Origin: Pseudomonadota bacterium
GTDB lineage: Bacteria > Pseudomonadota > Gammaproteobacteria > Burkholderiales > Rhodocyclaceae
Direction of reading: 5' to 3'
DNA length: 64,000 nt
Assembly (NCBI GenBank): GCA_018240785.1
Contig: JAFEFC010000024.1
Span: 1 to 64,000 of the forward strand
This document shows, piece after piece, positions 25,591 through 34,287 of this stretch. Position 1 is the stretch's first letter; every line of letters starts with the position of its first letter. The notes beneath the pieces are model-generated. The model was given only the letters and a program-made list of their open reading frames with translations, ran no database searches and had not been told where the DNA came from. Position numbers and translations under genes: made by a program.

Positions 25591-26906
25591 CGCACGCTGC
25601 CTCCCTGCCGATGGCGGTCGGCAACGACGAACAGTCGCTGCTCGAGCGCGCCTATTCGAAGATCACCTGGCGCCTGATTCCCTTTCTTGCCGCGCTGTGG
25701 GTCCTGGCCTGGATCGACCGCGTCAACATTGGTTACGCCAAGCTGCAGATGCTCGACGATCTCGCCTTCAGCGAAGCGGTGTACGGGCTTGGCGCGGGCA
25801 TCTTCTTCCTCGGCTACTTCTTCTTCGAGGTGCCCAGCAACCTGTTGCTGGAGAAGATCGGCGCCAAGAAGACCATCATGCGCATCACCATCGGCTGGGG
25901 GCTGGTGTGCATCGCCCAGATGTTCGTCAAGACGCCGGGGATGTTCTACTTCCTGCGCTTCCTGCTGGGCGTGTTCGAGGCCGGCTTCTACCCCGGAATC
26001 ATCCTGTACCTGACCTACTGGTATCCGACGACACGCCGCGCCCGGGCCTTCGGCCTGTTCATGTCGGCCTCGGCGCTGGCCGGCGTGATCGGCGGTCCGC
26101 TGGCGGGCTCGATCATGACCGGCCTGCATGGGGTGAACGGCTGGTCGGGCTGGCAATGGCTGTTCCTGATCGAGGGCATCCCGTCGGTGCTCGCCGGCCT
26201 TGTGACGATGGTCTACCTGACCAACAAGCCGCAGCAGGCGAAGTGGCTGACCGAGGAGGAAAAGCGCCTGGTGCTGGCCGACATCGAGCGTGATCATGGT
26301 CAGCTCGGCGAGCGCGAGCACAGCTTCCTGGCGGCGCTGCGCAACCCGAAAATCTGGTTGCTGGTGCTGATCTTCTTCTGCGTGATCGGGGCCAACTCGT
26401 CACTGACGTTCTTCGCGCCGACGCTGGTCAGGCAACTGGGCTTCACCAGTACCATGCAGATCGGCTGGATCATGTCGGCGATCTACCTGCTCGGCGCCGC
26501 GGGCATGATCCTCAACGGCCGCCATTCGGACCGCTCGAAGGAGGCCAGGCTGCATTGCGGCATCGCGGCCGTCGTCGGCGCGGCCGGCCTGACCGTGGTG
26601 GCGCTGGTCAGCGACAATACGGCCGTTGCCCTGGCCGCCCTGGCGGTCGCAGTGGTCGGCACGATGAGCGCCATCCCGGTGTTCTGGCAGTTGCCCAGCT
26701 ACTTCCTGTCGGGGTCCGCCGCAGCGGCCGGCATCGCGTTGATCAACTCGATCGCCAACCTCGCCGGCTTCGGCGCGCCATGGATGCTCGGCGTGGTGAA
26801 GACCAACACCGGGTCCTTCACCAGCGGTTTGCTGGCCGTCGCAGCGATCGAAGCGCTCACGCTGCTGATCATCCTCGCGGTCATCCCGCGGCGCATGAAC
26901 ACCTAG
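25587..26906 (+). CDS. MFS transporter, anion:cation symporter type
   Basis: This 439-residue carrier has twelve predicted membrane helices and the ACS-family layout: ALWVLAWIDRVNIGYAKLQM near helix 1, FLGYFFFEVPSNLLLEKIG, and RFLLGVFEAGFYPGIILYLT in helices 4-5. The ACS family carries organic anions such as tartrate, glucarate and phthalate. Placement after uraD/uraH suggests urate, allantoin or another purine breakdown product (inference). A G-rich ribosome site precedes the ATG. Confidence 0.85.
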   Translation: MTHAASLPMAVGNDEQSLLERAYSKITWRLIPFLAALWVLAWIDRVNIGYAKLQMLDDLAFSEAVYGLGAGIFFLGYFFFEVPSNLLLEKIGAKKTIMRITIGWGLVCIAQMFVKTPGMFYFLRFLLGVFEAGFYPGIILYLTYWYPTTRRARAFGLFMSASALAGVIGGPLAGSIMTGLHGVNGWSGWQWLFLIEGIPSVLAGLVTMVYLTNKPQQAKWLTEEEKRLVLADIERDHGQLGEREHSFLAALRNPKIWLLVLIFFCVIGANSSLTFFAPTLVRQLGFTSTMQIGWIMSAIYLLGAAGMILNGRHSDRSKEARLHCGIAAVVGAAGLTVVALVSDNTAVALAALAVAVVGTMSAIPVFWQLPSYFLSGSAAAAGIALINSIANLAGFGAPWMLGVVKTNTGSFTSGLLAVAAIEALTLLIILAVIPRRMNT

Positions 26907-26935
26907 GCTTGAGCAGGCGTCAGTCGTTGCGCCCG

Positions 26936-26970
26936 AACCCGGGCGGCGTCTTCGGGCGCCGTCCGGGTTT
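26936..26970 (+). terminator. Intrinsic terminator after the MFS gene
   Basis: A 13-bp stem (AACCCGGGCGGCG with CGCCGTCCGGGTT, one G-U pair) encloses an 8-nt loop and is followed by T, then TTTT 5 nt further on. It begins 30 nt after the MFS stop and separates the urate operon from the next LysR gene. Confidence 0.75.
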
Positions 26971-27099
26971 GGCCTTTTGAGCGCTACCGGCAGCGGGTGA
27001 CGGCTTTGTGATATTTTCGGCCTGCCAATGCTCGACCCGGTGCAGATGGCGATTCGCGCTGGCTGGGACGCTGGCTTCCGGTCGTGCCGGAGCGGGGAG

Positions 27100-28089
27100 A
27101 TGGATCGATACACCGAGATTCGCAGCTTCGTGCTGGTGGCCGAAAAGGGTAGTTTTGCGGCGGCGGCGCTGACCGAAGGTGTCACGCCGGTGGTGATGGG
27201 GCGTCGTCTCGACGGGCTCGAGCAGCGGCTCGGCGTCAAGCTGATGCACCGCTCCACGCGCGGGCTGACGCTGACCGAGCTTGGCGAACAGTTCCTCGAC
27301 CAGTGCCGCGCCTTGCTGCGCGAGTTCGACGCGGTGGAGAGCGCGGTGAGCGCCGGCCGCAAGGTCGTGCGCGGGCATCTGGTGGTGTCGGCGCCGGCCG
27401 CCTTCGGCCGCCGCCACGTCGCGCCGCACGCGCCGGCGTTCAAGGCGATGCATCCCGAGCTGAAGATGTCCTTCAATTTCACCGACAGCGTCGTCGACCT
27501 GGTGCGCGAGGGCTACGACATGGCGATCCGCATCGGCGAGGTGACCGACCCCAACTACGTCGCGGTGCGGCTGTATCCGAACCGGCGCGTGGTATGCGGC
27601 ACGCCGGACTACTTCGAACGCCACGGCGTGCCGCGCGTGCCCGAAGACCTCGTGCGCCACAACTGCCTCGCCTTCAACCTGCAGGGCGGCCAGCAGCGCG
27701 GCTGGAGCTTCGTGCGCGATGGCCGGCTGTTCGCGGTGCGCGTCGATGGCGACCTCGACTGCAACGACGGCGAGTTGCTCTACGGCTGGGTCAAGCAGGG
27801 CCTGGGCATCGGCTGGCGCTCGACCTGGGAGATCCAGTCCGAGCTCAAGCGTGGCGAGCTGGTCACCGTACTCGACGAGTTCGCCGTGCCGAGCTACGAC
27901 ATCCAGGCGGTGTATCCGCATCAGCGCTTCCTGCCGGCCAAGGTGCGGCGCTTCATCGATTACCTGAAGGCGATCTACAACACCACCGGGTATTGGGAGC
28001 GAGGCGTGGGGGAGCGAGGCGTGGGGGAGCGAGGCGTGGGGGAGCGAGGCGTGGGGGAGGGGGGCGCGAGGGAGAGCGGCGCAGGGTGA
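27100..28089 (+). CDS. LysR-family regulator with repeat-expanded C-terminus
   Basis: This 329-residue LysR protein has its HTH at about residues 5-60 (GSFAAAALTEGVTPVVMGRR) and an effector domain to about residue 298. The last ~30 residues are low complexity, four VGERG-type pentapeptides encoded by a DNA tandem repeat. The start is the ATG with GGGGAG upstream; an ATG at 27028 would add 24 residues before the HTH. No divergent partner lies close by, so the target is unknown. Confidence 0.85.
   Translation: MDRYTEIRSFVLVAEKGSFAAAALTEGVTPVVMGRRLDGLEQRLGVKLMHRSTRGLTLTELGEQFLDQCRALLREFDAVESAVSAGRKVVRGHLVVSAPAAFGRRHVAPHAPAFKAMHPELKMSFNFTDSVVDLVREGYDMAIRIGEVTDPNYVAVRLYPNRRVVCGTPDYFERHGVPRVPEDLVRHNCLAFNLQGGQQRGWSFVRDGRLFAVRVDGDLDCNDGELLYGWVKQGLGIGWRSTWEIQSELKRGELVTVLDEFAVPSYDIQAVYPHQRFLPAKVRRFIDYLKAIYNTTGYWERGVGERGVGERGVGERGVGEGGARESGAG
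27997..28056. repeat. Tandem repeat, 15 bp x 4
   Basis: Four perfect copies of GAGCGAGGCGTGGGG lie at the 3' end of the LysR gene, followed by a degraded copy. The unit is a multiple of three, so copy-number change would lengthen or shorten the protein tail without a frameshift. Confidence 0.95.
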
Positions 28090-28166
28090 GGCCAGCGCAC
28101 GGTGTCTTCTTCCGGCGGCTAAACTTCCAGTTCCGGATGCCGTAGAACGCTGGATGGAGGGGCCAC

Positions 28167-29321
28167 ATGACCCGGTTCAGGAACATCAACGATAGCGCCC
28201 GCATCGATCCCGGATTTACGTACGCCGACTACGCCGTGCAGATGAACGAGGTGATCTTCGCCGGATTGCCGCGGATGGCGCGGACGGTGTCGGGCACGCT
28301 GCCGACGAGCCTTTCCCGGTCGGCGTCTGCGCTCGACGCAAGCTGGGCGGACGGCGTCCTGCTGCATGGCGATGTGGCGCGCCAGCGCGGCGCGTCGCTT
28401 GTCCTTGACCATATCCTGCTCGAATCCGCGGATGCCTGGCTGGAGGCTTACGGCAAGCTCCAGATCGACCTGGCGAGCGGCAGCAGTTCGGCGCTGAGCG
28501 CGAATCGGCTGGGTTTCGGCAATGACCAGACGGCCGAGGTGTGGACCGGCAAGCTGACGCTGGACATGGCGACCGGCGCACTGAGCGGCAGGATCCAGAC
28601 GATGACCCTGGCGTGGAGTGCAGACGATCCGGCCACGCCGGCGCACGAGTGGAATTACCTCACGCTGGTCGGCAATGCCGCGTTGAGCTCCGCGGGCGAG
28701 CTCACGGGAAAGGTGCGCAGCGTCGAATGGGGGACGGCGACGAGTGCCGCCGCGCACGACGCGGATCTGCACTATGCGGTCGCAGGCAGTGTCGATGGCC
28801 TGAAGGCGGATGCCGGGGCGCTGTTCGCGGCGATGCAGACGGAAGGTTTCGATGCGCTGGCTGCCGGCCTGAACGGGGCCAATGATTTCATCTGCGGCAC
28901 CGTCGGCGCCGATCGCCTGGCGGGGGGTGCCGGCAACGACTGGGTGTTCGGCGGCGCGGGCGATGACGTGCTCGCCGGCGGGGCGGGAAAGGATCATCTG
29001 GTCGGCGGTGCGGGCAGCGACACTTTCGTCTTCGACAACCTCGCGACCGGGGGCGCCGACACCATCATGGACTTCGAAGCCGGCGACCGCATCGCCTTCG
29101 ACGCGACCGTGTTCACCAGCTTGGCAGGCGGCATCGGGCCCGACAACTTCGTGCGCGGCAAGGTGGCGATGGACGCCAACGACTACCTGATCTTCGATCC
29201 CGCCGGCGGCAAGCTCTACTACGACGCCGATGGCAACGGCGCCGGCGCTGCGGTGCAGATCGTCGCCGTCAAGGGGGCGACCGCCGACCTGGGCTACGCC
29301 GATTTCCAGGTCTTTACCTGA
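28167..29321 (+). CDS. Small RTX-type calcium-binding secreted protein
   Basis: This 384-residue protein has an N-terminal ~240-residue domain that I do not recognise, then four to five RTX nonapeptides at about 244-288 (GGAGNDWVF, GGAGDDVLA, GGAGKDHLV, GGAGSDTFVF). A C-terminal ~95-residue region ends GYADFQVFT, as in type I secretion substrates. There is no N-terminal signal. A GGAGGGG site lies before the ATG. No HlyB/HlyD/TolC export genes adjoin it, so export would depend on a distant system. Confidence 0.8.
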   Translation: MTRFRNINDSARIDPGFTYADYAVQMNEVIFAGLPRMARTVSGTLPTSLSRSASALDASWADGVLLHGDVARQRGASLVLDHILLESADAWLEAYGKLQIDLASGSSSALSANRLGFGNDQTAEVWTGKLTLDMATGALSGRIQTMTLAWSADDPATPAHEWNYLTLVGNAALSSAGELTGKVRSVEWGTATSAAAHDADLHYAVAGSVDGLKADAGALFAAMQTEGFDALAAGLNGANDFICGTVGADRLAGGAGNDWVFGGAGDDVLAGGAGKDHLVGGAGSDTFVFDNLATGGADTIMDFEAGDRIAFDATVFTSLAGGIGPDNFVRGKVAMDANDYLIFDPAGGKLYYDADGNGAGAAVQIVAVKGATADLGYADFQVFT

Positions 29322-29357
29322 GCGGTCGGCTACCGTAGCCGCGTGCCGCGATCCCGG

Positions 29358-30428
29358 TCAGGTGGAGGAGCGTGGCGCAGCGGGCTCGCTGCGCACGTGC
29401 AGCCGGATGTGCCGCGGCTGCGGCACCAGACCGGCAGCCGCGGCGCGGGCGCGCAACTGGCCGCAGCCACCGTCCACATCCTGGCCCGCAGAATGGCGCA
29501 GCTTGGTCAGCACGCCGCGCTGATGCAGCGCGCGCGCCATCGCGGCGGCGCGCTCCCAGGACGGGCGGCGGTAGGTCAGCTCCGGCACCGCGTTGTAGGG
29601 GATCAGGTTCATCACCGCGTACTTGCCGGCAAGCAGGCGGGCGATGCCTTCCACTTCCTCGTCGCTGTCGTTGATGCCTTCGAGCAGCGTCCATTGGTAC
29701 TGGATGGGGTAGGTGGTGGCGCGCGCGTAGGTCTCGCCCAGTTGGACGAGTTCCTCCGGCGTGATCTGCGGGGCGCGCGGCAGCAGCGCGGCGCGCAGCT
29801 CGGCGCGGGTGGTGTGCAGCGACAGCGCCAGCGCCGGCTTCACCGTCTGCTGCGGCAGGCGCTCGAACACGCGGCGGTCGCCGACGGTGGAGAAGACGAG
29901 GTTCTTGTGGCCGATGTCGCCCAGCGTGCCGAGCGCGTCGATCGCTTCCAGCACGCTGTCGAGGTTGTGCGCCGGTTCGCCCATGCCCATGAAGACGACC
30001 TTCTTCACCGGCTGGCGACCGCGCGCCAGCGCCACCTGGGCGACGATCTCGGCGCTGTCGAGCTGGCGCACGAGGCCGTCGCGGCCGGTCATGCAGAACA
30101 CGCAGCCTACCGCGCAGCCGACCTGGGTGGAGACGCACACGCCGCCGCGCGGCAGCAGCACCGATTCCACCGTCTGGCCGTCGGCCAGTTCCACCAGCAG
30201 GCGGGCGCCGTCCTCGCCCGGGTGCTCGGACCGTACATGCGCCAGGCGGTCGAGCTCGGCGAGCAGGCCGGCCATGCCTTCGCGCAGCGCCAGCGGCAGG
30301 AAGTCCGCGGCGCGGCCGCGCCGCGTGTCGAGCGGGCGCGCCTGTATCCACGCGCGCAGCACACGCTGTTCATGGCCGGGTTTGGCGCCGAGGGCGCGCA
30401 GGCGCTGGCGGAGGTCTTCGATACGCAT
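29358..30428 (-). CDS. RlmN-family radical SAM methyltransferase
   Basis: This 356-residue protein has the radical-SAM cluster CAVGCVFC within STQVGCAVGCVFCMTGRDGL, VVFMGMGEPAHNLDSV, and the C-terminal GGCGQLRA cysteine used for methyl transfer by RlmN/Cfr enzymes. Canonical RlmN methylates A2503 of 23S rRNA and A37 of some tRNAs. No canonical neighbours of rlmN are here, so this may be a second paralogue. It converges with the RTX gene. The start is the ATG at 30428; an ATG 18 nt earlier is possible. Confidence 0.82.
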   Translation of the reverse strand: MRIEDLRQRLRALGAKPGHEQRVLRAWIQARPLDTRRGRAADFLPLALREGMAGLLAELDRLAHVRSEHPGEDGARLLVELADGQTVESVLLPRGGVCVSTQVGCAVGCVFCMTGRDGLVRQLDSAEIVAQVALARGRQPVKKVVFMGMGEPAHNLDSVLEAIDALGTLGDIGHKNLVFSTVGDRRVFERLPQQTVKPALALSLHTTRAELRAALLPRAPQITPEELVQLGETYARATTYPIQYQWTLLEGINDSDEEVEGIARLLAGKYAVMNLIPYNAVPELTYRRPSWERAAAMARALHQRGVLTKLRHSAGQDVDGGCGQLRARAAAAGLVPQPRHIRLHVRSEPAAPRSST

Positions 30429-30597
30429 GGGGCGCGAATGTAGCACTACGCGTCCGGTCGCGGCATGGTGTCAGCGGCACCCGGGTTGATCACCCGCCGC
30501 TTCGGGCGGACAATCTCGCCCGCGTTGCAGCCGATGCTGCGAAAATGCGGCACGTGCCTGCAAGACTCCGAATTCCCCCATCCCTGCCCAGAAGACC

Positions 30598-31407
30598 ATG
30601 AAGAAGCTGACCTCCCTGCTGATGATGTCCCTCACCGCCGGCGCGCTGCTGTCGGGCTGTGGCAAGAACGAACCGGCGCCGGCGGCGCAGTCGGGCGCGG
30701 CGCCCGCGCCTGCGCCCGTCGCGAGCAAGATCGTGATCGGCCTCGACGACAACTTCCCGCCGATGGGCTTCCGCAACGAGAAGAATGAGCTCGTCGGCTT
30801 CGACATCGACCTGGCGAAGGAAGCGGCCAAGCGCCTGGGACTGGAGGTCGAGTTCAAGCCCATCGACTGGAGCGCGAAGGAAGCCGAGCTCAATGGCAAG
30901 CGTGTCGATGCGCTGTGGAACGGCCTCACGATCACCGAGGAGCGCAAGCAGAACATCGGCTTCACTGCGCCCTACATGGAAAACCACCAGATCATCGTCG
31001 TGCCGGCCAACTCCACGATCAAGGCCAAGGCCGACCTTGCCGGCAAGGTCGTCGGCATCCAGGACGGCAGCAGCGCAGTCGATGCGGTGCAGAAGGACGC
31101 GGTCGCGGGTTCGTTCAAGGAGCTGAAGAAGTTCGGCGACAACGTCACCGCGCTGATGGACCTCACCACCGGTCGCCTCGACGCGGTGGTGCTCGATGAG
31201 GTCGTCGGCCGCTACTACACGTCCAAGAAGCCGGGCGCGTACACCGTGCTCGACGACCACTTCGGCACCGAGGAATACGGCGTCGGCACGCGCAAGGACG
31301 ATACCGCGCTGCTCGGCAAGCTGCAGAAGGCGATGGACGAAATGAAGACGGACGGCAGCGCCGCGCGCATCTCCAGCGAGTGGTTCGGCAAGAACATCAT
31401 CAAGTAA
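30598..31407 (+). CDS. Amino-acid ABC transporter binding lipoprotein
   Basis: This 269-residue family 3 solute-binding protein has a lipoprotein signal (LTAGALLSGC, Cys 21) and a mature domain with IVIGLDDNFPPMGFRNEKNELVGFDIDLA, the characteristic ligand-pocket start of polar amino-acid receptors. Its partner permease and ATPase follow on the same strand. The ligand (cystine, arginine, glutamine or similar) cannot be set from sequence. Confidence 0.93.
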   Translation: MKKLTSLLMMSLTAGALLSGCGKNEPAPAAQSGAAPAPAPVASKIVIGLDDNFPPMGFRNEKNELVGFDIDLAKEAAKRLGLEVEFKPIDWSAKEAELNGKRVDALWNGLTITEERKQNIGFTAPYMENHQIIVVPANSTIKAKADLAGKVVGIQDGSSAVDAVQKDAVAGSFKELKKFGDNVTALMDLTTGRLDAVVLDEVVGRYYTSKKPGAYTVLDDHFGTEEYGVGTRKDDTALLGKLQKAMDEMKTDGSAARISSEWFGKNIIK

Positions 31408-31418
31408 GGCAGTCGCCC

Positions 31419-31450
31419 GGCCGGGCCGCGACGCCGTGCGCGGCCCGGCC
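31419..31450 (+). terminator. Strong hairpin between receptor and permease genes
   Basis: GGCCGGGCCGCG pairs perfectly with CGCGGCCCGGCC (12 bp) around an 8-nt loop, right after the receptor gene stop. There is no T run. Such hairpins after the first ABC gene commonly stabilise receptor mRNA or partly terminate, giving more receptor than permease. Confidence 0.7.
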
Positions 31451-31464
31451 TGCCGCTCACCGCA

Positions 31465-32115
31465 ATGGACTACATCCTCAGCATCATCGCGCCGCTTGCC
31501 GAAGGCTCGGTCGTCACCCTCAGGCTCTTCGTCATCACGCTGGTGCTGGCGGTGCCGCTCGGCCTCGCGCTGGCGCTGATCCGCATCTCGCGCTTCAGCG
31601 CCGCCAGCCAGGCGGTCAACGGTTACATCTGGCTGATGCGGGGCACGCCATTGATGCTGCAGTTGCTGTTCATCTACTACGCGCTGCCCTTCGTGCCAGT
31701 GGTGGGCGTCCGCCTGCCCGATTTTCCAGCGGCGATCGTCGCCTTCGCGCTCAACTACGCGGCCTATTTCGCGGAGATCTTCCGCGCCGGCATCCAGTCC
31801 ATCGACCGTGGCCAGTACGAGGGCGCCAAGGTGCTGGGCTTCACCTATGGCCAGACCATGCGCCGCATCGTGCTGCCGCAGGTGGTCAAGCGCATCCTGC
31901 CGCCGATGAGCAACGAGACCATCACCCTGGTGAAGGACACGTCGCTGATCTACGTGCTCGCGCTCAACGACCTGCTGCGTGCGGCGCGCGGCATCGTGCA
32001 GCGTGATTTCACGATCACGCCCTTCGTCGTGGCCGCCGGCTTCTACCTGCTGATGACGCTGGTGCTGACCTGGCTCTTCCAGCGCCTGGAGAAACGTCAT
32101 GCCGTCTATGACTGA
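31465..32115 (+). CDS. Amino-acid ABC transporter permease
   Basis: This 216-residue HisM-type permease has five predicted helices. The EAA loop EGAKVLGFTYGQTMRRIVLPQ contacts the ATPase. It ends 17 bp inside the ATPase gene, indicating coupling. It imports the ligand delivered by the binding lipoprotein at 30598. Confidence 0.93.
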   Translation: MDYILSIIAPLAEGSVVTLRLFVITLVLAVPLGLALALIRISRFSAASQAVNGYIWLMRGTPLMLQLLFIYYALPFVPVVGVRLPDFPAAIVAFALNYAAYFAEIFRAGIQSIDRGQYEGAKVLGFTYGQTMRRIVLPQVVKRILPPMSNETITLVKDTSLIYVLALNDLLRAARGIVQRDFTITPFVVAAGFYLLMTLVLTWLFQRLEKRHAVYD

Positions 32116-32890
32116 GGCCAACCCGATGGCAGCGCCGATGATTCTCGCCGACGGCATCCGCAAGCGCTTCGGTGCTAACGAAGTGCTGAAGGGCGTGTCG
32201 CTGACGCTGGCCAAGGGCGAGGTGGTGGCGGTGATTGGCCCGTCCGGCTCGGGCAAGAGCACTTTCCTGCGCTGCCTGAACCACCTCGAGACCATCGACG
32301 CCGGCCGCATCGTCATCGAGGGCGAGGTGCTCGCGGAAAACGACGAGCGCAGCGAGGCGCGTTACGCGCCCGAGGCGGAGTTGCGCCGCATCTGCCGGCG
32401 CATGGGCATGGTGTTCCAGCACTTCAACCTGTTTCCGCACCTCACCGTGCTGCAGAACGTGATCGAGGCGCCGATCACGGTGAAGGGCCTGAAGCGCGAA
32501 GCGATCCTGCCCAGGGCCGAGGCGCTGCTGAAGAAGGTCGGCCTCTTCGACAAGCGCGACGCCTATCCGGCGCGCTTGTCCGGCGGCCAGAAGCAGCGCG
32601 TGGCGATCGCGCGTGCGCTGGCGATGGAGCCCGACATCATGCTGTTCGACGAGCCCACCTCGGCACTCGATCCCGAACTGACGGGCGAGGTGCTGCGCAC
32701 CATGCGCCAGTTGGCCGACGAGCACATGACCATGCTGGTGGTGACGCACGAGATGGGTTTCGCGCGTGAAGTCGCCAGCCGCGTGGTGTTCATGGACGGC
32801 GGCGAGCTGATCGAATCGCGCCCGGCGGCCGAGTTCTTCGCCAACCCGCAGCATCCACGCACGCGCGCCTTCCTCGACAGCATGCTGTGA
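32099..32890 (+). CDS. Amino-acid ABC transporter ATPase
   Basis: This 263-residue ATPase has Walker A GPSGSGKS, Q-loop VFQHFNLFPH, signature LSGGQKQRVAIARAL, Walker B IMLFDEPTSALDPE and H-loop VVTHEMGFARE. It overlaps the permease by 17 bp; a GGAG site lies 9 nt before the ATG. An in-frame ATG at 32108 is an alternative start. It powers the polar amino-acid importer. Confidence 0.95.
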   Translation: MPSMTEANPMAAPMILADGIRKRFGANEVLKGVSLTLAKGEVVAVIGPSGSGKSTFLRCLNHLETIDAGRIVIEGEVLAENDERSEARYAPEAELRRICRRMGMVFQHFNLFPHLTVLQNVIEAPITVKGLKREAILPRAEALLKKVGLFDKRDAYPARLSGGQKQRVAIARALAMEPDIMLFDEPTSALDPELTGEVLRTMRQLADEHMTMLVVTHEMGFAREVASRVVFMDGGELIESRPAAEFFANPQHPRTRAFLDSML

Positions 32891-32911
32891 CGGCGCGCCG
32901 CCGCCCCGGCA

Positions 32912-33145
32912 TCAGTCGCCGAGCATCGCCGCCAGCGTGTCGACCAGTTCAGCCCAGTCGGCGTCGTCCTGGATTTCCTCGCGCAGGAACTGCGCCTGGC
33001 TAGGCGACCAGAACGCGGCGTCGGCGAGCCGGGTACCGCGCGGCAGCGGGCGGTGGGTCGCGACGAAGTGCTCGATGTCGGCAGGCGTGTCGGGCAGGCC
33101 GAGCTGCCGGAACAGGTCGCCGAGGTCGTGAGTTGCCTTTTCCAT
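32912..33145 (-). CDS. DUF2789-family protein
   Basis: This 77-residue protein has LGDLFRQLGLPDTPADIEHF, HRPLPRGTRLADAAFWSPSQ and AQFLREEIQDDADWAELVDTL, the pattern of the small DUF2789 family. Function unknown. The start is the ATG at 33145 because homology begins there; a longer frame to 33265 has no similarity. It converges with the ABC ATPase. Confidence 0.8.
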   Translation of the reverse strand: MEKATHDLGDLFRQLGLPDTPADIEHFVATHRPLPRGTRLADAAFWSPSQAQFLREEIQDDADWAELVDTLAAMLGD

Positions 33146-33315
33146 GTCTGCGTCTCCCGGGGCTGATCGAACCGGCGCCCGCATCGCTGCTGGCGTCCTG
33201 ATACAGGATAGAGTGCGAAGCCCGGGTGGGAAAGGGCTGCCGTCGTGCTTCAGTTTTGCCGCCACATGCCGATTTAACCGATATACCCCGTTTCCTTCGA
33301 GCCGATTTCCCCGTC

Positions 33316-34272
33316 ATGAAAAAAAGCGAACCCAATGTCGGTGCCCTGATCGCCGCCTTCCTTGCCGCCTTGCTGTCCGCAGTGGCTGCCGTCCTGGGCA
33401 GCGACGTCGCACGCTACTGCGCGTCAGCCGCCGCAGTCCTGGGCTTCGCTGCGGCATGGCTCGCCTGGAGCGGCGGGGCGAGTTCGCAACAGGGCCAGGC
33501 GCTGGTTGCGCTGGAGGACGAGCTCGAGCGCGAGCGTGCGCAGAGCGCGGCACTGCAGGCGCGATTGAGCGACGCCGAGACGGCTGCGCAGGGTGCGCAG
33601 TCGGCGGCCGCAGCCGAGATCGAGCAACTGCAGGGGCTGCAGCGCGCATCCGGGCGCGCCGGCAGCCTGGCGCAGGAACTGCTCGCGATGGTCGACCAGG
33701 CGGTGGCGGACATGGCCGAGGCCAACACGCTGGCGAAGGCGAGCGGCGAAAAAGTGGCCCTTGGCGGCGACCTGATCTCGCGTGCCGGCGACGCCATCGA
33801 GCAGCTCGGCGCCGGCCTGCAGCGTGCGCAGGACGATCTCGTGGCGCTGGCGGCGCAATCCGGCGAGATCGGCGGCATCGTCGCCTCGATCACGCAGATT
33901 TCGGAACAGACCAACCTGCTGGCGCTCAACGCGGCGATCGAGGCGGCGCGTGCGGGTGAGGCTGGGCGTGGGTTCGCGGTCGTTGCCGACGAGGTGCGAA
34001 AGCTCGCCGAACAGGCGAGAAACGCGAGCGAGCGCATCGGCCGCATCGCCGCCGACCTCAGCCTGACTTCTCGCGACGCTTCCGACGCGGTGCGGGAGAC
34101 CAGCCGCATCGTCGACAGCGGCCGCGAGCTCGCCCACGGCGCGCGTGACGCGATGGGCGAGATCCAGGCCGGCGCACGGCGCCGCGTCGAGGTCGTCGGC
34201 CAGATCACGCGCGCGATTGGCCGCCAGCGCGAGATCGGCGCCGGCATCATCGACGCGCTCGACGGGCGCTGA
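33316..34272 (+). CDS. Minimal methyl-accepting chemotaxis-like protein
   Basis: This 318-residue protein has two closely spaced membrane helices (about residues 9-30 and 36-52), no periplasmic sensor and no HAMP. A coiled coil (about 60-130) leads to the MCP signalling hairpin, with tip sequence [20 protein letters not shown] then [18 protein letters not shown]. It could bind CheA/CheW, or act in a non-chemotaxis pathway. No che genes adjoin it. Confidence 0.88.
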   Translation: MKKSEPNVGALIAAFLAALLSAVAAVLGSDVARYCASAAAVLGFAAAWLAWSGGASSQQGQALVALEDELERERAQSAALQARLSDAETAAQGAQSAAAAEIEQLQGLQRASGRAGSLAQELLAMVDQAVADMAEANTLAKASGEKVALGGDLISRAGDAIEQLGAGLQRAQDDLVALAAQSGEIGGIVASITQISEQTNLLALNAAIEAARAGEAGRGFAVVADEVRKLAEQARNASERIGRIAADLSLTSRDASDAVRETSRIVDSGRELAHGARDAMGEIQAGARRRVEVVGQITRAIGRQREIGAGIIDALDGR

Positions 34273-34287
34273 ACGGCGCGCTGCGCT

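Noticed and set aside
30490-32316. Minus-strand frame across the ABC transporter genes
   Set aside because: All three ABC components are convincing on the plus strand.
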